Shown here piece after piece: positions 24,080 to 47,688 of a DNA stretch of 64,000 bases (the stretch's first letter is position 1; each line of letters begins with the position of its first letter). The position numbers were made by a program, and so were the translations under genes. Below the pieces are notes generated by a model. That model saw nothing but the letters and a program-made list of their open reading frames with translations, was not told the DNA's origin and ran no database searches. The stretch comes from Tubulanus polymorphus (taxonomy: Eukaryota > Nemertea > Palaeonemertea > Tubulaniformes > Tubulanidae). The stretch spans positions 4,960,001 through 5,024,000 of the forward strand of contig NC_134026.1 in NCBI RefSeq assembly GCF_964204645.1. Reading direction: 5' to 3'.

Positions 24080-27000
24080 TATGTCATCGAATGAGGAACA
24101 CGCAGCAAATTTCTGAATGCTTCTTTATTATGTAGCATATGCCACCGAACTTCGAATGAACATTCTGTTGGTTGCTTTTACTAATTCCGTTTGAGGCACT
24201 GCGTTAAAAAATCTTCTAATCTCTAATTGCCTTTAACTATAAGGTATCATTATGAATATCATCGTTTAGAAATTGTCGCTTTTTACCTATACACAGAGGT
24301 AACGAAAATAAGATGGTTGCCATGTGTGCTCGATCACTTTGCTTCGTGAAATCGACCACAGAACGGATCTAACCTAGGCTTTTGAATTCTGCTCAGCTGT
24401 GGAAAATAGAAAATTTTGTATTCTTTACCGCTCCGAGATGCAATCTAAGCACAGTTGGGGCATCAAATCTATCTTTCCATGCATCCACAATGTATGGCAT
24501 TTCGAAAAATTGTTCGATACGTGGAAACAAGAAGTGTATTATTTTCGATTATTCAAATTTACCCACCATTTTGATAACTTCTTCCAAAACTTGTAAAATA
24601 GAAGGGCACTTTGACACACGTGAGTACCGCTCCAGTGGTAAGTAGCGATAGGCTGGATCCGCCTCTGCTGAAGTCGGACTGATGGGTCATTTTGGTTTCT
24701 CAAGTTGAAAAACGCCTTTCTTCTGTGGAAGTCCTTAAATCGTTCGAATGATCATAATTCAAACGATACTTTTAAGTTATCGCTACTCTAATTTCACGTC
24801 GAGTATTTTCCTATTCTGGCCTCCCTAAGCCGTGTTTTGAACACGTGTTTTAGTCATCATACTTGAGAATTAACATGCTCCACACAGTTAAAATATGCAT
24901 TCATCTCCACGCGCCGACGATTGAACAGTATCCGTATCTGACACTCGAAAGTAAATAAGCGAAAAAGCGGTGACTACCGAAATAAATCTAAGCCGATAAA
25001 CACATTTTTGCTGCCATTCTACTACCTGGCTCCTAGTGTTGGCAAATAAGTCATCCTTCTACTTTCGATAACTTAGATGAGTGCGATATCTCTTCTTTGG
25101 ATATGAAGCGCTCAGAAATCGAAGAGATGTATATCGTAATTCTTGATGGATTGATATTCAAGCACGATCTATCTATTTCTAAAATCAAAAAATGACATGA
25201 GAACATAGTTAATTAGTTCGAGTTTTTTCTGTTGCCATACTTTGCTGAATATTGTTTCATTGTTTGATTTAGGCTACGAGTGCGCTAGTATAGAGACATG
25301 CCGTCGCGGCGTTCCACGGGTTTGCCAAATGAGGTTACTCGACATCCAAAGGCCGAGACCAGGGATTTCTGTATTCCACCAGACGCCGAAAGCCTACGGC
25401 TTTGGTCATTACACTAAGTACACTGATAATTCCGATAAGGGCCCTTAAATGAAATCAATTATACCGGTTGATCACCGATGAAGACGACTATGCCTTAGGT
25501 CATCTTAAAGATAGGTCCGCTTCGACCTTTTATTCGATTCTCGTTCTTCGGGAAAATCTGCTTCAATTTTCTGTCACGCTTTTATAGGAACGATGCCATA
25601 TACGTTGTTCTAAAATGAAATCAAATTACAGAGAGTTTCGCGCTGTGTTGGAAGCATTCCGGACAGTGCTTAGTTTTAAGGCTCTTATACCTCGCAAAGG
25701 TGGTTACATCGGATCGGCTAACTCTCTATATCATCCATCACACGAAGGCAAATGCCAATTAATTCATCTACGAACGCAGAATCGGTTGATGTCGTGGATT
25801 AGCGAAGGAAATTCATCACCGGCCAGATTTACGCATCACGTTCGTCTGCCCGTAGACGCGGGCTTTTCGGTGATAACGAGTAAATTACGAGTCGATTTCC
25901 GTAGCTTTAAGTCTCCGTTCATCAGATACCGACGACTTAAACTTATTACGGCCGAATTAAAACCTAGTAAGAACCGCATTTCAGCGGTGATAACGGCACG
26001 GCCACATCACTTGTCTTAACAACCGGGTGCTTAATGAGGGATGGATGTTATTAATTTCTGATTTTCAGGCGGCGCTTCTCGACTCGGTGTTATTTCAATT
26101 CGCAATGACGTACATCAATATTTAATCAGGGATTACACCCAGAGATATGACAGGTTTAATTGCATTAAGATGCGACTGCATGAATTGATTCATGAAGTTT
26201 CGACAATAAATCTCTAATTCTTACACGTAGTTCGTTATTTACGTTGTTCGTTTGTTTAAGGGTGAAATAATTGATTTTCGGGGATCTTCTTGGGTCGCTT
26301 GAATTTGAAATGAAAATGTTTAAAGAATATGAACTTGATAAGATTATTGCCACTATGCAGTTTTCGGAAGAAACGCTAGGACCTGGTTCAATGGACAACT
26401 AATTCCGAGCTAAATGCATTTTGCGATTTAACCCATTGTTTAACCATCCAAACTCTTGAACTGAAGGTGCCGATGCTTCCGCATTTCTCAAAATTAGAGG
26501 TTCGATATCAGCACGCATATTAGCTGTCGAAGCGAGAACGAAGGTAAATTGAAATCAATTATACATTAAATGCGGGGTGTCACCCGACGCATCCCTAATC
26601 TCAACTGACTCGTAAATCCCATAATTAAAGTCAACGGACTCTAATTAATTGTCCATTTTATGGCGACGAATAGCACGGAATTTGGTTTCATCATTACGTA
26701 AATGAACCATTCTTCAGATTCTATTTCTTATCACGCAATAAGTCGTCGGTGTAAATGCAGTTATAGCCGGGTGTCCATGCACAGTAGCGTCTCCTATCCA
26801 AAATATAATACCAGTCCTGACATACTCGACTAGGACAGCTCTCAAACCAATGAGATGTGTTTTCGCGTCCAAACTCACGATAAATGCTTAAACATCAACG
26901 ACACCCGTTCCGAATCAATATCAGGATTGGAACCATCTGAACGCCAGTGCATCGGGAGAGCAAACTCCTAAACCCATAACCTTAGAGCTATGCGGTCCAA

Positions 27001-30000
27001 GCTACGGGATACGGGTAATTTTCTCGTAGATCCGAGCAACATCTTACGCCCCTTCGACAATCTTGAGACATCAAGTCAAAATTTTGAAATTTTGGAATTG
27101 GGTCCCTCGCAAGTTTCTCACGCCCAAACTGTCAGGTAGGACAACCTAGGAGAAGCGGCTTTCAAAACACTGAAACAGAACATTCACCGAATAAATGACT
27201 TCATCAATTTCCTAAATTATATATAGATTCCTAGAAAATGTGTATAAATTTATATTTGTTTACGACTTTTTTTTCACTCAGCGAACATTCTGCACGTTAC
27301 GTTCTCGAATGGCCATTCTTGAAAATGCCACTTTCGTTCCGGGTCGCGCTGATGACGCCCGCGGGACTCGACACTACACAACACGGACAACGAATTCATG
27401 CACGAAACGGCGAGTAAAACGTGAATTTAGATGTGAAATTTTCACCTAATGACCGGCCCGAGGATACGGCCAGCGAGTCGCGCTATCTCTAGTCATCAAA
27501 TTTAATTAATCTTCTATTCTGATAAAGTCGTTGAGACTGAACTGTAATCAACTGTTTCGCAACTGTCAAATAGAATGCGGTTTTGGGGATACTAAATTCT
27601 AATTAAATTTGCGCCTGAACCGTGAATGATTGGCCATATCGGCTACGCTCATCTTGTCGATATATTAGCACCATTAACTCCGACCTTCTCTCCGAAACGA
27701 ATTTCTCAAGCGAAATTGTCACAGTTTTTTGAACGAGAAAAAATGCTCATTTCGGATGAAATAAAGCTTCTCGTTATTTTCAGCGTAATCAAAATACCTT
27801 CCCTGCCTGATAACAATTCGTGGCGCTTGCTAAAAACTGTGCACAGACGTGGAAAGAGCTTATGTATATATCAACGTTAATTTGAAGACCTAAAAGTAAA
27901 TTAAAGAGCATCAACATCCGACTAAGGAACGACCGAATCGTGCCGCTCTCAACGGTGACTAAGCCGTTTTTTTCATACGCTTTAGTCCGGTAGCACGCAA
28001 TCGATTGCCGTGTGCGCTCCAAACCGGTCCTCGGAAATTCGATTTGGCGTGTATATTCAAAAAATTTCATCCGTCCTAATTGAATCAGAATTATTATTTG
28101 AGAAGGCGTGCGGGTCAGGTATATGTATATAATAAGATAGTCGTCTGGAGTTCTAAATGTCGTGCGTGCAACTGTCACATTCGCGATGCCCCATGCTGTC
28201 GTCATTAAGGCGCGCCTTTAATGCATGATTTATGCGTTCTGGTCGTATTATCCCAATTAAGGATAGTGTCTACGCTCATCCTGGCGAGTTTTGAAGTCCG
28301 TAAGAAGATTATCGCACACACTCTCGTGTCCCCGGTTGGTGTTGTTTGCTGCCGCGAGAGGCAAAGTCAACTCAATCCACGGCGGCGTTTACGCTTGAAG
28401 CGTTATTAACCCTACTAATAGATCAGCTTCAACCCAAGCGACCTTCTAAACGAATCCTCAAATTAAGTTAGCACTTGTCGGTGGGGACATATTGCATATT
28501 GTAGCGTGATTGCCTGTGGAACAGCCGTTCTCGGGCTAAAAGACAGTCGCGCCGGCGAAAAAATCCAGGTTAATCTAATGAACAGGCTCGGTAACAATAT
28601 GAACCACGCACAAGCTGTACCACCACGCTGAATAGATGCCTAATTCTAGGCGGCCGTTAGAAAATTAGATTTTCTATGGGTTTAAGAAGATTTCACGATC
28701 ATGCGGTAGTTAGCACGCTATGATGATGCCTTCCTCCACGAGCTGAAAATAATCGGCCGACCAGACAACACGGTCGTATGGTCAAATAGAGTTGACATGT
28801 CCACAGATTACGGCCCCTGGAATCGGCTTGTCTCGTGGTCACTTCGACAGGTCATTAAGGCATAAAAGCATACGTAATGACACTTTATACTCATTTACAC
28901 TACTGGCTATCATCCAGTTCTTGGATTCATGGAAGATTTCTTTCGTAAATATATGGCTTGAACGACGAACTTATCACCGTATATCTAACCCTGATGATAT
29001 TAATACAAATCACTTGCCCCAATGGAAACGCTTCTGAGTACGAAAACATTTTTTCATCTTATACACAAATAACAACGTGTCCCAGGCTGAATGGAAAAAC
29101 AACCGACACAGAGGTAGACTTCAGGTTACAGTTCACAAATCATGTTCAAAACAATGATTTTTAATTATGTGTTAATACAAATATGCACTCATCCGATAGT
29201 CTGGAATAGAATTGATTTCTTCTTTTAACATCGAAGGATCTTGAAATATTCCCGTCTGGTTTACTGTAGCGATATTTGGACACGTGCGTGGGGACACGCA
29301 TTCTAAACCGCAAAGTTTCGAATGTCGGTTGGCAGCCTGATGCATATTTAATGCGGTGATTGCTTCATACCACTCTTTCGTCTTTTGATCTCGATGCGGC
29401 TTCTCGTAAGATTAAAGACTTTCGATTGTCGCTCGCTGAAAACGTAAATCTTTAATCGACTCGTGATCTTTTCCGTGTTATAAAACGTGTTAACGCATTA
29501 GAACAACATCGACCATTGACCGAAAGGTGAGGAGGGGAGGTTACATCTTGAGGCCGGATATTGAAAATTAAAAAAAAAAACGTTAACGGTGTTGAAAATA
29601 CCAACATGAATCCGATATCAGTTTTTACAATTTCAGTTTTCGTCAATAGATTAATTCTGAACTTCCTCTTGAAGGATCTATGATTACTTAGGTTTTTAAT
29701 CTGTATCAATTTCGCTAATTCAGCTTGAATAAATTTTCAATGAAGAATATGTAAATATGTTCTCCAATGAATAATATATAACCGTTAAGTTCGATTTGTT
29801 TTTTTAATGCTTACGACAATGACATTTTCGTGCTTTCGCTATTATCAGTTGAGGAAGGAGCCCGATGTAACACCGTCGGCTACCCTGGTTCTGTTGTCCA
29901 AACGACTTAAGCCGATCGGAAACTTCGTTATCCGTGTACAGACAGACGGATAATTCGTTTGAAATCAGGCTCGTGATACCCTTACAGCGGCTTCTTGACG

Positions 30001-30777
30001 TCGAATGTGATCTAATTAAGAGATTTTGTTGATCCGAGGAATTTGCCTATTAACCGTTGAACGCATCCGTATACTTGAAGGGCACCATAGAACGCACTCC
30101 GATTGGAGCCTTAAAAACCATGATTAAACGCGCATACGCGTGGAACTCTTACGAAACAAACACATCCAGTTTGCCAGGCGTATGAGACAGATTTTTTTGA
30201 TGAAAATTTCATTTTGTCGATGATTTAAATTTCATTATCTATTTACACTCCCCAAGAAGAAAAATCCGAATAGGCTGGTTCGTATATTCGTTACTCAAAC
30301 TGAAAGAGACTAACATTGGATAGCTTGGCATTGCGCATAGAAAATATCGAATATTGCAAAGATTGTCGCTATTACCTCGCTTTTACACAACGGAATTTTC
30401 TATTTTGCATGCACTGTGAGTTGCAGAAACCAACTTTTCAGAAGCCGGTAGCATCTTGCCCCTTTAGCGCGATTACTTACACTTCATCGTCAAATATGAT
30501 ATTTCCATTCAAAAAAGAACCTATCAATAACAGGCCTTTCGGTAGTTATGCATAAAACCTTTTGAGTTTGCTTTAAAACTTCAATGAATACTTCCCCCTC
30601 TAATCGATTTGCAACAAGATTCATGCAATAAAAACTTTTACATTAGTTTTCACAAGTTTCCTAATCGTTTGCATGCACCTCTTCTTGCCGCAAGAAAAAG
30701 TTCGGACTACTTTAAGCAGACGTGTTACGATATGAGTCAGCGGCTGTAAGAGCCCTCGCGCGTGAGTGGCCGAGCGC
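24080..30777. other. Gene-free region upstream of PRDM14, candidate regulatory domain
   Basis: About 6.7 kb with no exon I can support. ORFs (the longest is 134 codons at 25615-26019) have no recognisable domain. From about 25.2 to 30.2 kb the base composition is more even than in the surrounding introns. TAATTA or ATTAATTA homeodomain-type cores recur, for example near 25206, 25767, 26643, 27500, 27598 and 30012. This is compatible with clustered enhancers of the developmental gene that follows, but that is inference. Confidence 0.4.
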
Positions 30778-30785
30778 TATAAAAG
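30778..30785 (+). promoter_or_regulatory. TATA box of PRDM14
   Basis: TATAAAAG in a locally GC-rich context (GTGGCCGAGCGCTATAAAAG), 326 nt upstream of the start codon. Transcription would begin near 30805-30815, giving a roughly 290-nt 5' UTR. No competing TATA box was seen nearby. Confidence 0.65.
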
Positions 30786-31083
30786 TTTGATTAGAAGACC
30801 GCCAATCAGAGCCCAAGTTTACGGTTACAGTACGGAATTCGAAGGTGGTTTATAGCACGCGATTTGCTACAACCGTGTATTTGAAACTTTCTTAAGCATC
30901 ATCTTAACAACTCTTAACCAACACTCATACTTCGCGGAGAAAGAACATAAGAACAAGTATTCTTTCTCTAAGTTTTTGTACGACGAAAAATATCAACAAA
31001 TTCAGAAAAGAGTCGCCGCTGCTGTGGCGTTTGGAAATCTAAAAAAGAAATTTGACAGTCATTTTAAAAACTGAGAATTCCAC

Positions 31084-31098
31084 ATGTGGGCATTGTAA
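31084..31098 (+). CDS. Four-codon upstream ORF in PRDM14 5' UTR
   Basis: ATG TGG GCA TTG TAA ends 5 nt before the main ATG at 31104. Such a uORF would usually lower translation of the main frame or make it depend on reinitiation. Seen directly; function inferred. Confidence 0.5.
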   Translation: MWAL

Positions 31099-31103
31099 CA
31101 AAG

Positions 31104-40261
<9,158 letters not shown>

Positions 40262-40899
40262 TGCGGGCGCGAATATACATTCCAGACAGTAACGATCTTT
40301 ATGATAGTCTGCATGAACTGTGCAAGAACGGTCACTAAATTGTACATATGTAAAATATCAATCATATTGTTGTAAATTTCTATTACTTGTTGAATTCTAT
40401 GTAAAATAAACGAAGCCTTTCCAGTGTGAAAAATATCCTTCTTGACAAAATCTTCATTATCGATCAAACGGTTCAAACGTAAATACAGTGTAACTATATC
40501 TTTCACTTATGAAGTTTATTGATATAAAGGATGTATACAATGATGAAGGATGTATCGGAGAAATGAGAAAATCTACACGAGTTCGCAGACGATTGATGGA
40601 AATGTAGTTTATGACCGGATCGTGTCGGTTACCGCTGTGCGAAAAATCCGAACTGACTGATGAAACAATACGGTTTCAATCTATCGGGACCTCTGAAAAA
40701 CGAAACAAAAATGTTAACACAACTCCTTCCCGAACAGCAGAATAAAATTTCACAGGCCAGAGCCAACTTTCAGGAAACTCAGATTTTTGGCTACCCGATT
40801 GTGGCTCCAGGGCTAATATTCCAACATTCCACTTTAGCCTTATTTCCTTGGCTAAATTAGGCTCAAACCCTCTTAATCTTATCAATTTAACACTCTTTA
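40262..40899. other. Convergent 3' ends of PRDM14 and THOC5
   Basis: 638 bp between two stop codons facing each other. AATAAA for PRDM14 lies at 40405-40410. No other gene. Confidence 0.7.
40405..40410 (+). terminator. PRDM14 polyadenylation signal
   Basis: AATAAA, 144 nt after the stop codon. Confidence 0.65.
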
Positions 40900-43800
40900 C
40901 TACCTGGCTATTCTTGGTAATATTTTTTCACGAGGAAACTCTACCGGGCCATCCATTAAACTGCCTCCGGACTCCGCCTCCAAGTATACGTCGACGCACA
41001 TGAGTAAACGCTGAATCTGATTGGTCAACAGCTCATCGGCTGTTTTAGCACCGGTCAGTTCCTGACAGTAGACATTCAGTTCGGCCTCGATCATCTGAAA
41101 AATATCAGCGGCAAAATATTTCAAATTGCGTTGAAGTTTAAGACACTTAAAAGTTTCCATGTTTTTACTACTCAAATATTTCATTCATAAAGTCTAAGCA
41201 ATCAGCCATTATCTAATCCTATTTGTTGTTGAGTTTGTTTTTGATTAAGATTAGAATCAACCTGTTATTTGTAAATACAAAGCTAAATTTCGTAAATAAG
41301 TAAGTTTTCTGCTACGTACCCGGATGTTTTCATCGTTAGTGTTGTTACGACTGTTTTTCCAATTCAAATTCAGAGCTATGATCGGCGTTTGATTCGGATA
41401 ATCGGGACTTAACACAATCTGTGCGTCGAGACGAGCTAAAAACAGACACAAAACTGGTTTATTTTGCAGGCAATTTTCAAGTCAAAAAGATGCTTTTCAT
41501 ACTTTGGGAAGATCTGATTAAAGGGAAGCAATATCCAAATATTTTTCCGTTGACACCTGCCCACCAATTATCCCTGGTCTGAGATGTCCTCGAAAAAATG
41601 AAAACATACCCGATCCTCGCTCGATTGATGCTTCAAATATCATGTCGGCTTCGTGCACTAGCTTTGCTTCGACAATCGATTTTGTATACGGTAAAAGCTG
41701 AAAATAGCAATCAAATAAAAAGTTCCATAAATCAGAAACAATTGAGCGCAAACGCCTGGATATATTGTTCTAGATATACAGGTATACTGACTAAAGCATT
41801 CTGACAATTATATCCACCACTTAATTGAATTACAGTGGAACCTCATCACACCAAACTTCAGGGGCCTACGAAATGTGTTTGTAATGCTCCTAGCTGCTCC
41901 TTATATCTAGTATATCATTCTCAAAATTTTCCTTTCGGAGACGAAATTCTCGGTTAGATGGTCGGTTCTTGGTCCAATAGAGATCGTTAAATCGAAGGTT
42001 GTTAAAATGAGGTTCGACTGTACAACTCCACCTATTTAACCGAGTTAACCATATGCATTTACGCTTAGTCTATAAAACCAGCCCCTGGAAATGTACAGCA
42101 TCGTAATTCACAAGGAAACTTATATAACTCACGATATAATCTTCGTAAGTTGACCGTTTCCAAGAAATGACTCTCGAACTGATTTTCACCGGGAACAATT
42201 TCTGATGCTCTTTCGACACCGACACATTGCCTTTTTCTACAATTGAAGAAATAAGCATGGCTTTTACTATCATGCATAATCCGAATCATTACGGACGAAT
42301 GGAATTATGAGATCTTTGGTTTAAGACATTAAGACTCTTAAGTAAATTTTGTTATCTGATATTGATCCTTCAAAAGCGGTACTAGTCACACCTAATTAAT
42401 CCAGATCTACTCGTATATTTCAATGCAGAATACAACTTTCAATCTAGATTGACAATTTTACCTAATGCTGCAATCTGCTTTTGTAATGCTAGTCGCGTGA
42501 GGATACGTTTACGCAGTTTCTTAATTATGTCGTCCATATGACTGGCGCTGATGTCTTTCTGAGCGTGAGTTTCAGCGCCGCTTCCATCAACGAACTGTAA
42601 CCCGGCAATCCACTGCACCCATATATACGGATAGCCGATTTGTTCTATGTAGGATTTGATATTGTTATCCATGCTGCAATATACAAACCAAATTAAACCG
42701 CTTCGATACTTAGAAAAATACTTTTCAAGTTGACGATAGTTTCTTTTTCTGGATGATTGTCCCTCTAATTCATTGAATTGAATCACAATCAAACCCGCGT
42801 AATCTATATGCAACATACCCTAATTTAGACAATTGAAACTTGTTGGCAGGATTCGGAGTGGTGCTACCATGATCACCGGGGTATAAACAATCCAATAACG
42901 TATCTGCACTCAGTAGGTCACTGAAAGGGTAGAATTACCGTTATAAACAACTATAATAGGACATCGCAAAATCTTAGTCACAATGAATTAATCACGATTG
43001 ATAGTCTCACCCTCCAGCGATTGAGTTATTGACATCACTAGACACGGTTATTTGCGGTTTAACAGTTACGATCTTCAACAATGTCAAATAGCTGAACGTT
43101 AGAACCAACGACGAGTCTACAAAAGAAGATCAATAAAATCAGAACGCTGAACATTTTTGCAACATTCTTTTCACAATTAGGTATAAATCTAGTTCGTCAG
43201 TTTTGATAGTTGAGTTGAGCAACACAAAATACATATTCACCATTTGTTTGTATCTTGAATACAACTGATAACGGATGTCGACTTAACATCTTTGTCCTTT
43301 TTTCAGCCATTCGATTTTCAACAGTTTTTCGTCGTCTCTTCTGTAGAATTTTGAAAACACAAAATTCAAAAGTGAATGCAAAAACAGATGTTATCATAAA
43401 CATAGTTTAAGGAGCAACAGGGATACAAGTCTTGCCCGGAGACTATGGGTGTCCTGTCATCGAGCGACAAGACCAGACTAAGCGATTCCTCTAAATGACA
43501 TGGTAGTTTTCACCAAAAATAAAAGTAATTTGACATCAAAAATAGTAGCTTTATCGAAAATAAATGAGAAATTATTCTGATTTTGAGTGTTTTGATTTTT
43601 AAGGAATAGTCAGATCTTAAGAAGAGTAGAAACTACTTTCAAAATATTATTAGTTATAAATCAGGTCTGAGCCACTCGCCGCAGTGGATTGTCTATGATT
43701 GTTTACACACCCTTTTACGCTGATTCTCTTCTCCCTCTTGGTCACTGACGTCGCTGTCATCTTCTGCAAAATAAAATCGTTTTGTAAATCGTGTATTCAA

Positions 43801-46800
43801 CCAATTTGAAATGAAACGTCGATTAGCAAAAATATATTTTCTCAGATGTTGAGTATTCCATATATTGATTACTCACCTAAATCTGGCACGACGTTCGCCT
43901 GGATTTTAGCATCTTCGACATCTCCCTCAATAGATACAGTAATATCTTTATCTAAAATCAAGCAACACATGTGAAATTTCAGCGTAAATCTGAAGTGAAG
44001 ATAGATAGAGTACAGGATCCAAACAGCTTGTTTTTTCTTGGATACAAGGAGTTTTCAAGGAGTTATGAAGGAGAAAATTACAAATTACGAGGAAGTGTCA
44101 GCATCACTTTTATATCCCAATTATAGTAGACCTAACCGGTACTGTTTTATTCAGTGGTTTTGTAAGCAAATTTCTATCCTTTACACTACCAAACTCAGTG
44201 TTTTATTCGGTAACCACTATATTGGGTTAAAACAAATTGTGGTTCCAACTGTAGGTTTCCGATTTAAGCGTAGTTTTCTGTACAACTACAAACATTTCTG
44301 ATTGCCTATTTCTCTTTTTAAATAAGTTTTCATAAAATCTTAAGTTTTGAAGTTTTAATGAGGTTTTTGCTAAAATCAAAGGAGTTTCAAGCACCTTCGA
44401 AAACATTTTCTGTACAGTAGTTTTTATGGAATCACTGAGTGGTAGGGAGCCTGAAGAGAAGCCACCACACTAAGATCTAGAACTTACTGTAGGCATCTTT
44501 GTATCCGGTAACTTGCATATACAGAACGTATAAAGGCGTCGGTAAATATTGAGCCGTGCGATATTGCTCACGCATCTCATCAAATGGCATACCGAGATAT
44601 TCTTGAGTTGCCTTCGTCGACTGAATATTAAAAAGACATGATCATCACAATTTTGATTATTATTGATTCGACATTTCAATAACAAAGATCAAATTCAAAA
44701 TTCATTGACAAACCTCTAATATAGACTGAAGTTTGGGTTGCAGACTGTCTAGAATTTCTTGTTTCGACTTGATTTCCTTGGTAATTACTGCCTTCATGCC
44801 ACTGGTTTCTTTTAATTTCGCGTCCAAGCTTAAATTGAAAGATTTCCGCGATCACGTGGCCAAATATCTCTCAGAGAGTGTGCGGTCAGGTGACCTGAGT
44901 GTACCTGAGATCTGGCAAACGAGTCTTGGCTGAATCAACGACTCGACCTTACGAATGCGGCATCTGATTGTTCTTAATATAAGACTGAATTGCAGATAAT
45001 CAATTCAGATTTTATGTGATCAGAGCAAAGGTTCACCCAACGATCAACCTGATTCTATGAGCCATTTCTCGACTGTTTTCTTAATCTTTTACAACCGATG
45101 ACGATGTTTTACATTTTATACGCGGATCTGTTCACGTTGATGAAACAGTTTTTTCAAAGAATACATACCGCTTCCTTTGCTCTAATTCCCAATCCAAACG
45201 AGCTATAGTTTGAAGATGGTCATCGGCCTTAGTCTTATCCTAAAATAGAGAAAAAATCACATCAATAATATAATCAATCTTTTTTGAACTGTTGTTTTAC
45301 TGAATGAAATGACCATGTAGAATAGGAAACAGAGACAACAAAGGAGTAAATTTAGATAAATCAATGATAGAAAATACAGGACATTTCATCGATTGACTTG
45401 AAATTCTGCTTACCGGTTTTGAGATTTCTTCTGGTGCTTCCTTATAAAATTCATCAACGCTAACTAAATCGATTTCTTCGTCTTTCGATCGGAATTCCAA
45501 ACATTTGTTGATCTCCTTATCCAAATGCATCGCTTCGTAGAGTAGATTTTGCAGTTGCAAGTGATACTGGTCGATCTTCTGTTTGGCCTTCAGAGAATAT
45601 AATTCAATTTATATTTTATGCACTTGATGAATGCATTGTTTCACAAAGTTTCACCAAATATTTCTCATTGAGTTGCTGCATAAATCTCCATACATGGTTT
45701 GTAGCAATGAGGATTAAGCTAAAGTTAACACTTTCAGTGTGGAAAAAGAAGCACTTTTTTAGTCAATTCCACACATGATAGACAATGAAACTGCTCAACA
45801 CGATTTGTCAAACCATAACAATAAACTAGGTATGGACAAATCACAAAGTTATCCTTGCGCTAGGACATGTTAAACTGCCAGTAGCGATGTGTGCTTGGCT
45901 CTGATTGTTTGATCAACACTCAATAACACTATTATGAATGTTGTAATAAAAAGTGGCACTTTTCAGCAATTCTTGACATATTCATGAAAATTAAGCACAA
46001 ATCAGGACCTAGATAAATTTTTCTTGGCTTGCAAGACTTAGGCCTACTAAAACCCATGCCATGTTTGGAAATAAAAAAACCCCACAAATTTAATGATATA
46101 ATATGTACCTCATTCGTCGAATCTCTGACTTTCTTGCAGCGTAAATGAGACAGTCTGTTCAATTTCTTCAGAACGACGAATTGCAACGACCCGTGAATAC
46201 GCATATTTTCAATACTTTCAGATACCTGGAGGACACATAAATCATCACGAAATCCAATATTAGAGTTCTGTGATCGAAATGTATCGAATTTATCAGTAGT
46301 GAGGAAAGTCTGTAATAATCTCATGAATACAATACCACAATACCTTTGCATTAACCGAAGTATCGGTTTCAAGTCTCGCTGCAGATTTCAGCGCATGTAT
46401 TTCCGTAATGGCTTTCCTCAATTCGTCACAGGCTTTTTTATGAACATTCTGATCTTCGTTAATCGTGCGTTTACTAACTTCATCTTCTTCCCAGCGTAGA
46501 GCCATTTTAGGCTGAAAATAAACCACAGATATAGCCTACCAGTATAGATAATACTTATTGATTATTACTTATTGGTATATTGTTGCAGGCCGTATTTAGG
46601 GGGGTTTCGGAGTGCAAACGAAAGACCTTAAGAAAATTTGAGTATCAATTTCAAAAGGTTCACTCATTGGTAACACTTTTTCCGTCGTTTTTGTTCAAAA
46701 TATACACTTGTTTCATAACTTGCTAGATTTGAGGCCAAATATGAGATTATAGGAAAAAGAAACAAAACTATCACTCCAAATGTGCTAGAAGTTGCCTTAT

Positions 46801-47688
46801 GAATGCAAGACTGTAGCCAGCACAGTTCAGGTATCCTAAAGGTATCTAAACCCTCATTCTATCCTTAGCAACACTAGCGAAATGTAAAACTATTATCAAA
46901 ACGACAATTTTTTCACAGAAAACTAAAACATTTTCTATACTGCATGGACATTAATGTTCCAAAAGGAAAATTCATCATTTTTGCGCTGTTATTGAATATG
47001 AAACATTAGCCTTGATTCAAAAATAATTCCAAACAAGAAAAAGAAGTTTTGTTAAGAAAGGGAGGTGAATAGCATGCCTATGACAAGTTTTCTGCACTAA
47101 GGTATGAGTCGACCTGCTCATAGTGTAGCCAAAGGTGCGGAGCCAGGATTTTTTCCAGGAGAGGTTCATGAAAATGTTGATGTTAAACTGCTGACTCAAA
47201 TCTCTAGCGAGGGGCTTATACCGCATATTGTTTGGCCAGTACCGATTATGGAGTACTGTCCGCCCGCTTTATCTTGTGTACATTCCTTCAAGAAAAAGAT
47301 TAATACATTTTCTTGGTAGCTGAGCAGGGGGGTCATGACTCCTGAAACCCCCCCCTCTAGTTCCGCGCCTGCCAGACCGGGGAAGGGGAGCAGAAAAACT
47401 GCATTTTTGGATTTAGACCAAATATACTTTACACCCCACAAATAATCTTCACATTAGACATACATCTTTGGGTTTGTCTTTAATGATGTTATCTCTAGAA
47501 ATAAGGTTTCCTGCTTTCCCTTTGACGTCTTTCAGGGATGTTGATGTAGCTGAACCAGCAGTTGTTGATGTCGATGAAGAAGAGGCAGTGATAATGCGCC
47601 TACTCTCTTCTGTAGCGACTGTTGGCGATTCAGTTTTTATGGTTCTGCGTCGTTTTGGTTGTTCTTTATTCGGACTTGTAGCCGACAT
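40900..47688 (-). CDS. THOC5: THOC5, THO complex subunit 5 (mRNA export)
   Basis: Seventeen exons on the minus strand: 47464-47688, 46344-46511, 46109-46225, 45414-45587, 45169-45239, 44714-44828, 44488-44620, 43877-43951, 43711-43763, 43241-43340, 43011-43116, 42819-42920, 42462-42673, 42133-42236, 41610-41697, 41320-41435, 40900-41094. All phases agree and give 717 aa (human 683). Diagnostic stretches are [52 protein letters not shown] and the coiled-coil region in exons 4 to 6. A basic cluster QRKRKRRRK (exons 9/10) sits where the family carries its nuclear-localisation/acidic-basic linker. THOC5 links the THO/TREX complex to mRNA export in the nucleus. The Thr/Ser-rich N-terminus is longer than usual and is the least conserved part. 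Confidence 0.95.
41833..42020. mobile_element. pogo/Tigger-like MITE, copy 2 (THOC5 intron 14)
   Basis: 188 bp flanked by TA (41831-41832 and 42021-42022). The left end is CAGTGGAACCTCATCAC, the right GATGAGG-like TGAGGTTCGACTG. It is the same family as 15316-15490, with both insertions at TA. Confidence 0.8.
47120..47380. mobile_element. Possible DNA-transposon remnant in THOC5 intron 1
   Basis: GGTGCGGAGCCAGGATTTTT near 47133 and, inverted, AAACCCCCCCCTCTAGTTCC...GCGCCTGCC near 47345-47372 resemble the (G)GCGGA-then-G-rich termini seen at 18506 and 63670. Ends and TSD are not resolved. Confidence 0.35.

Noticed and set aside
25615-26019. 134-codon plus-strand ORF in the gene-free region
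   Set aside because: No recognisable domain, no splice context; length within chance for this composition.
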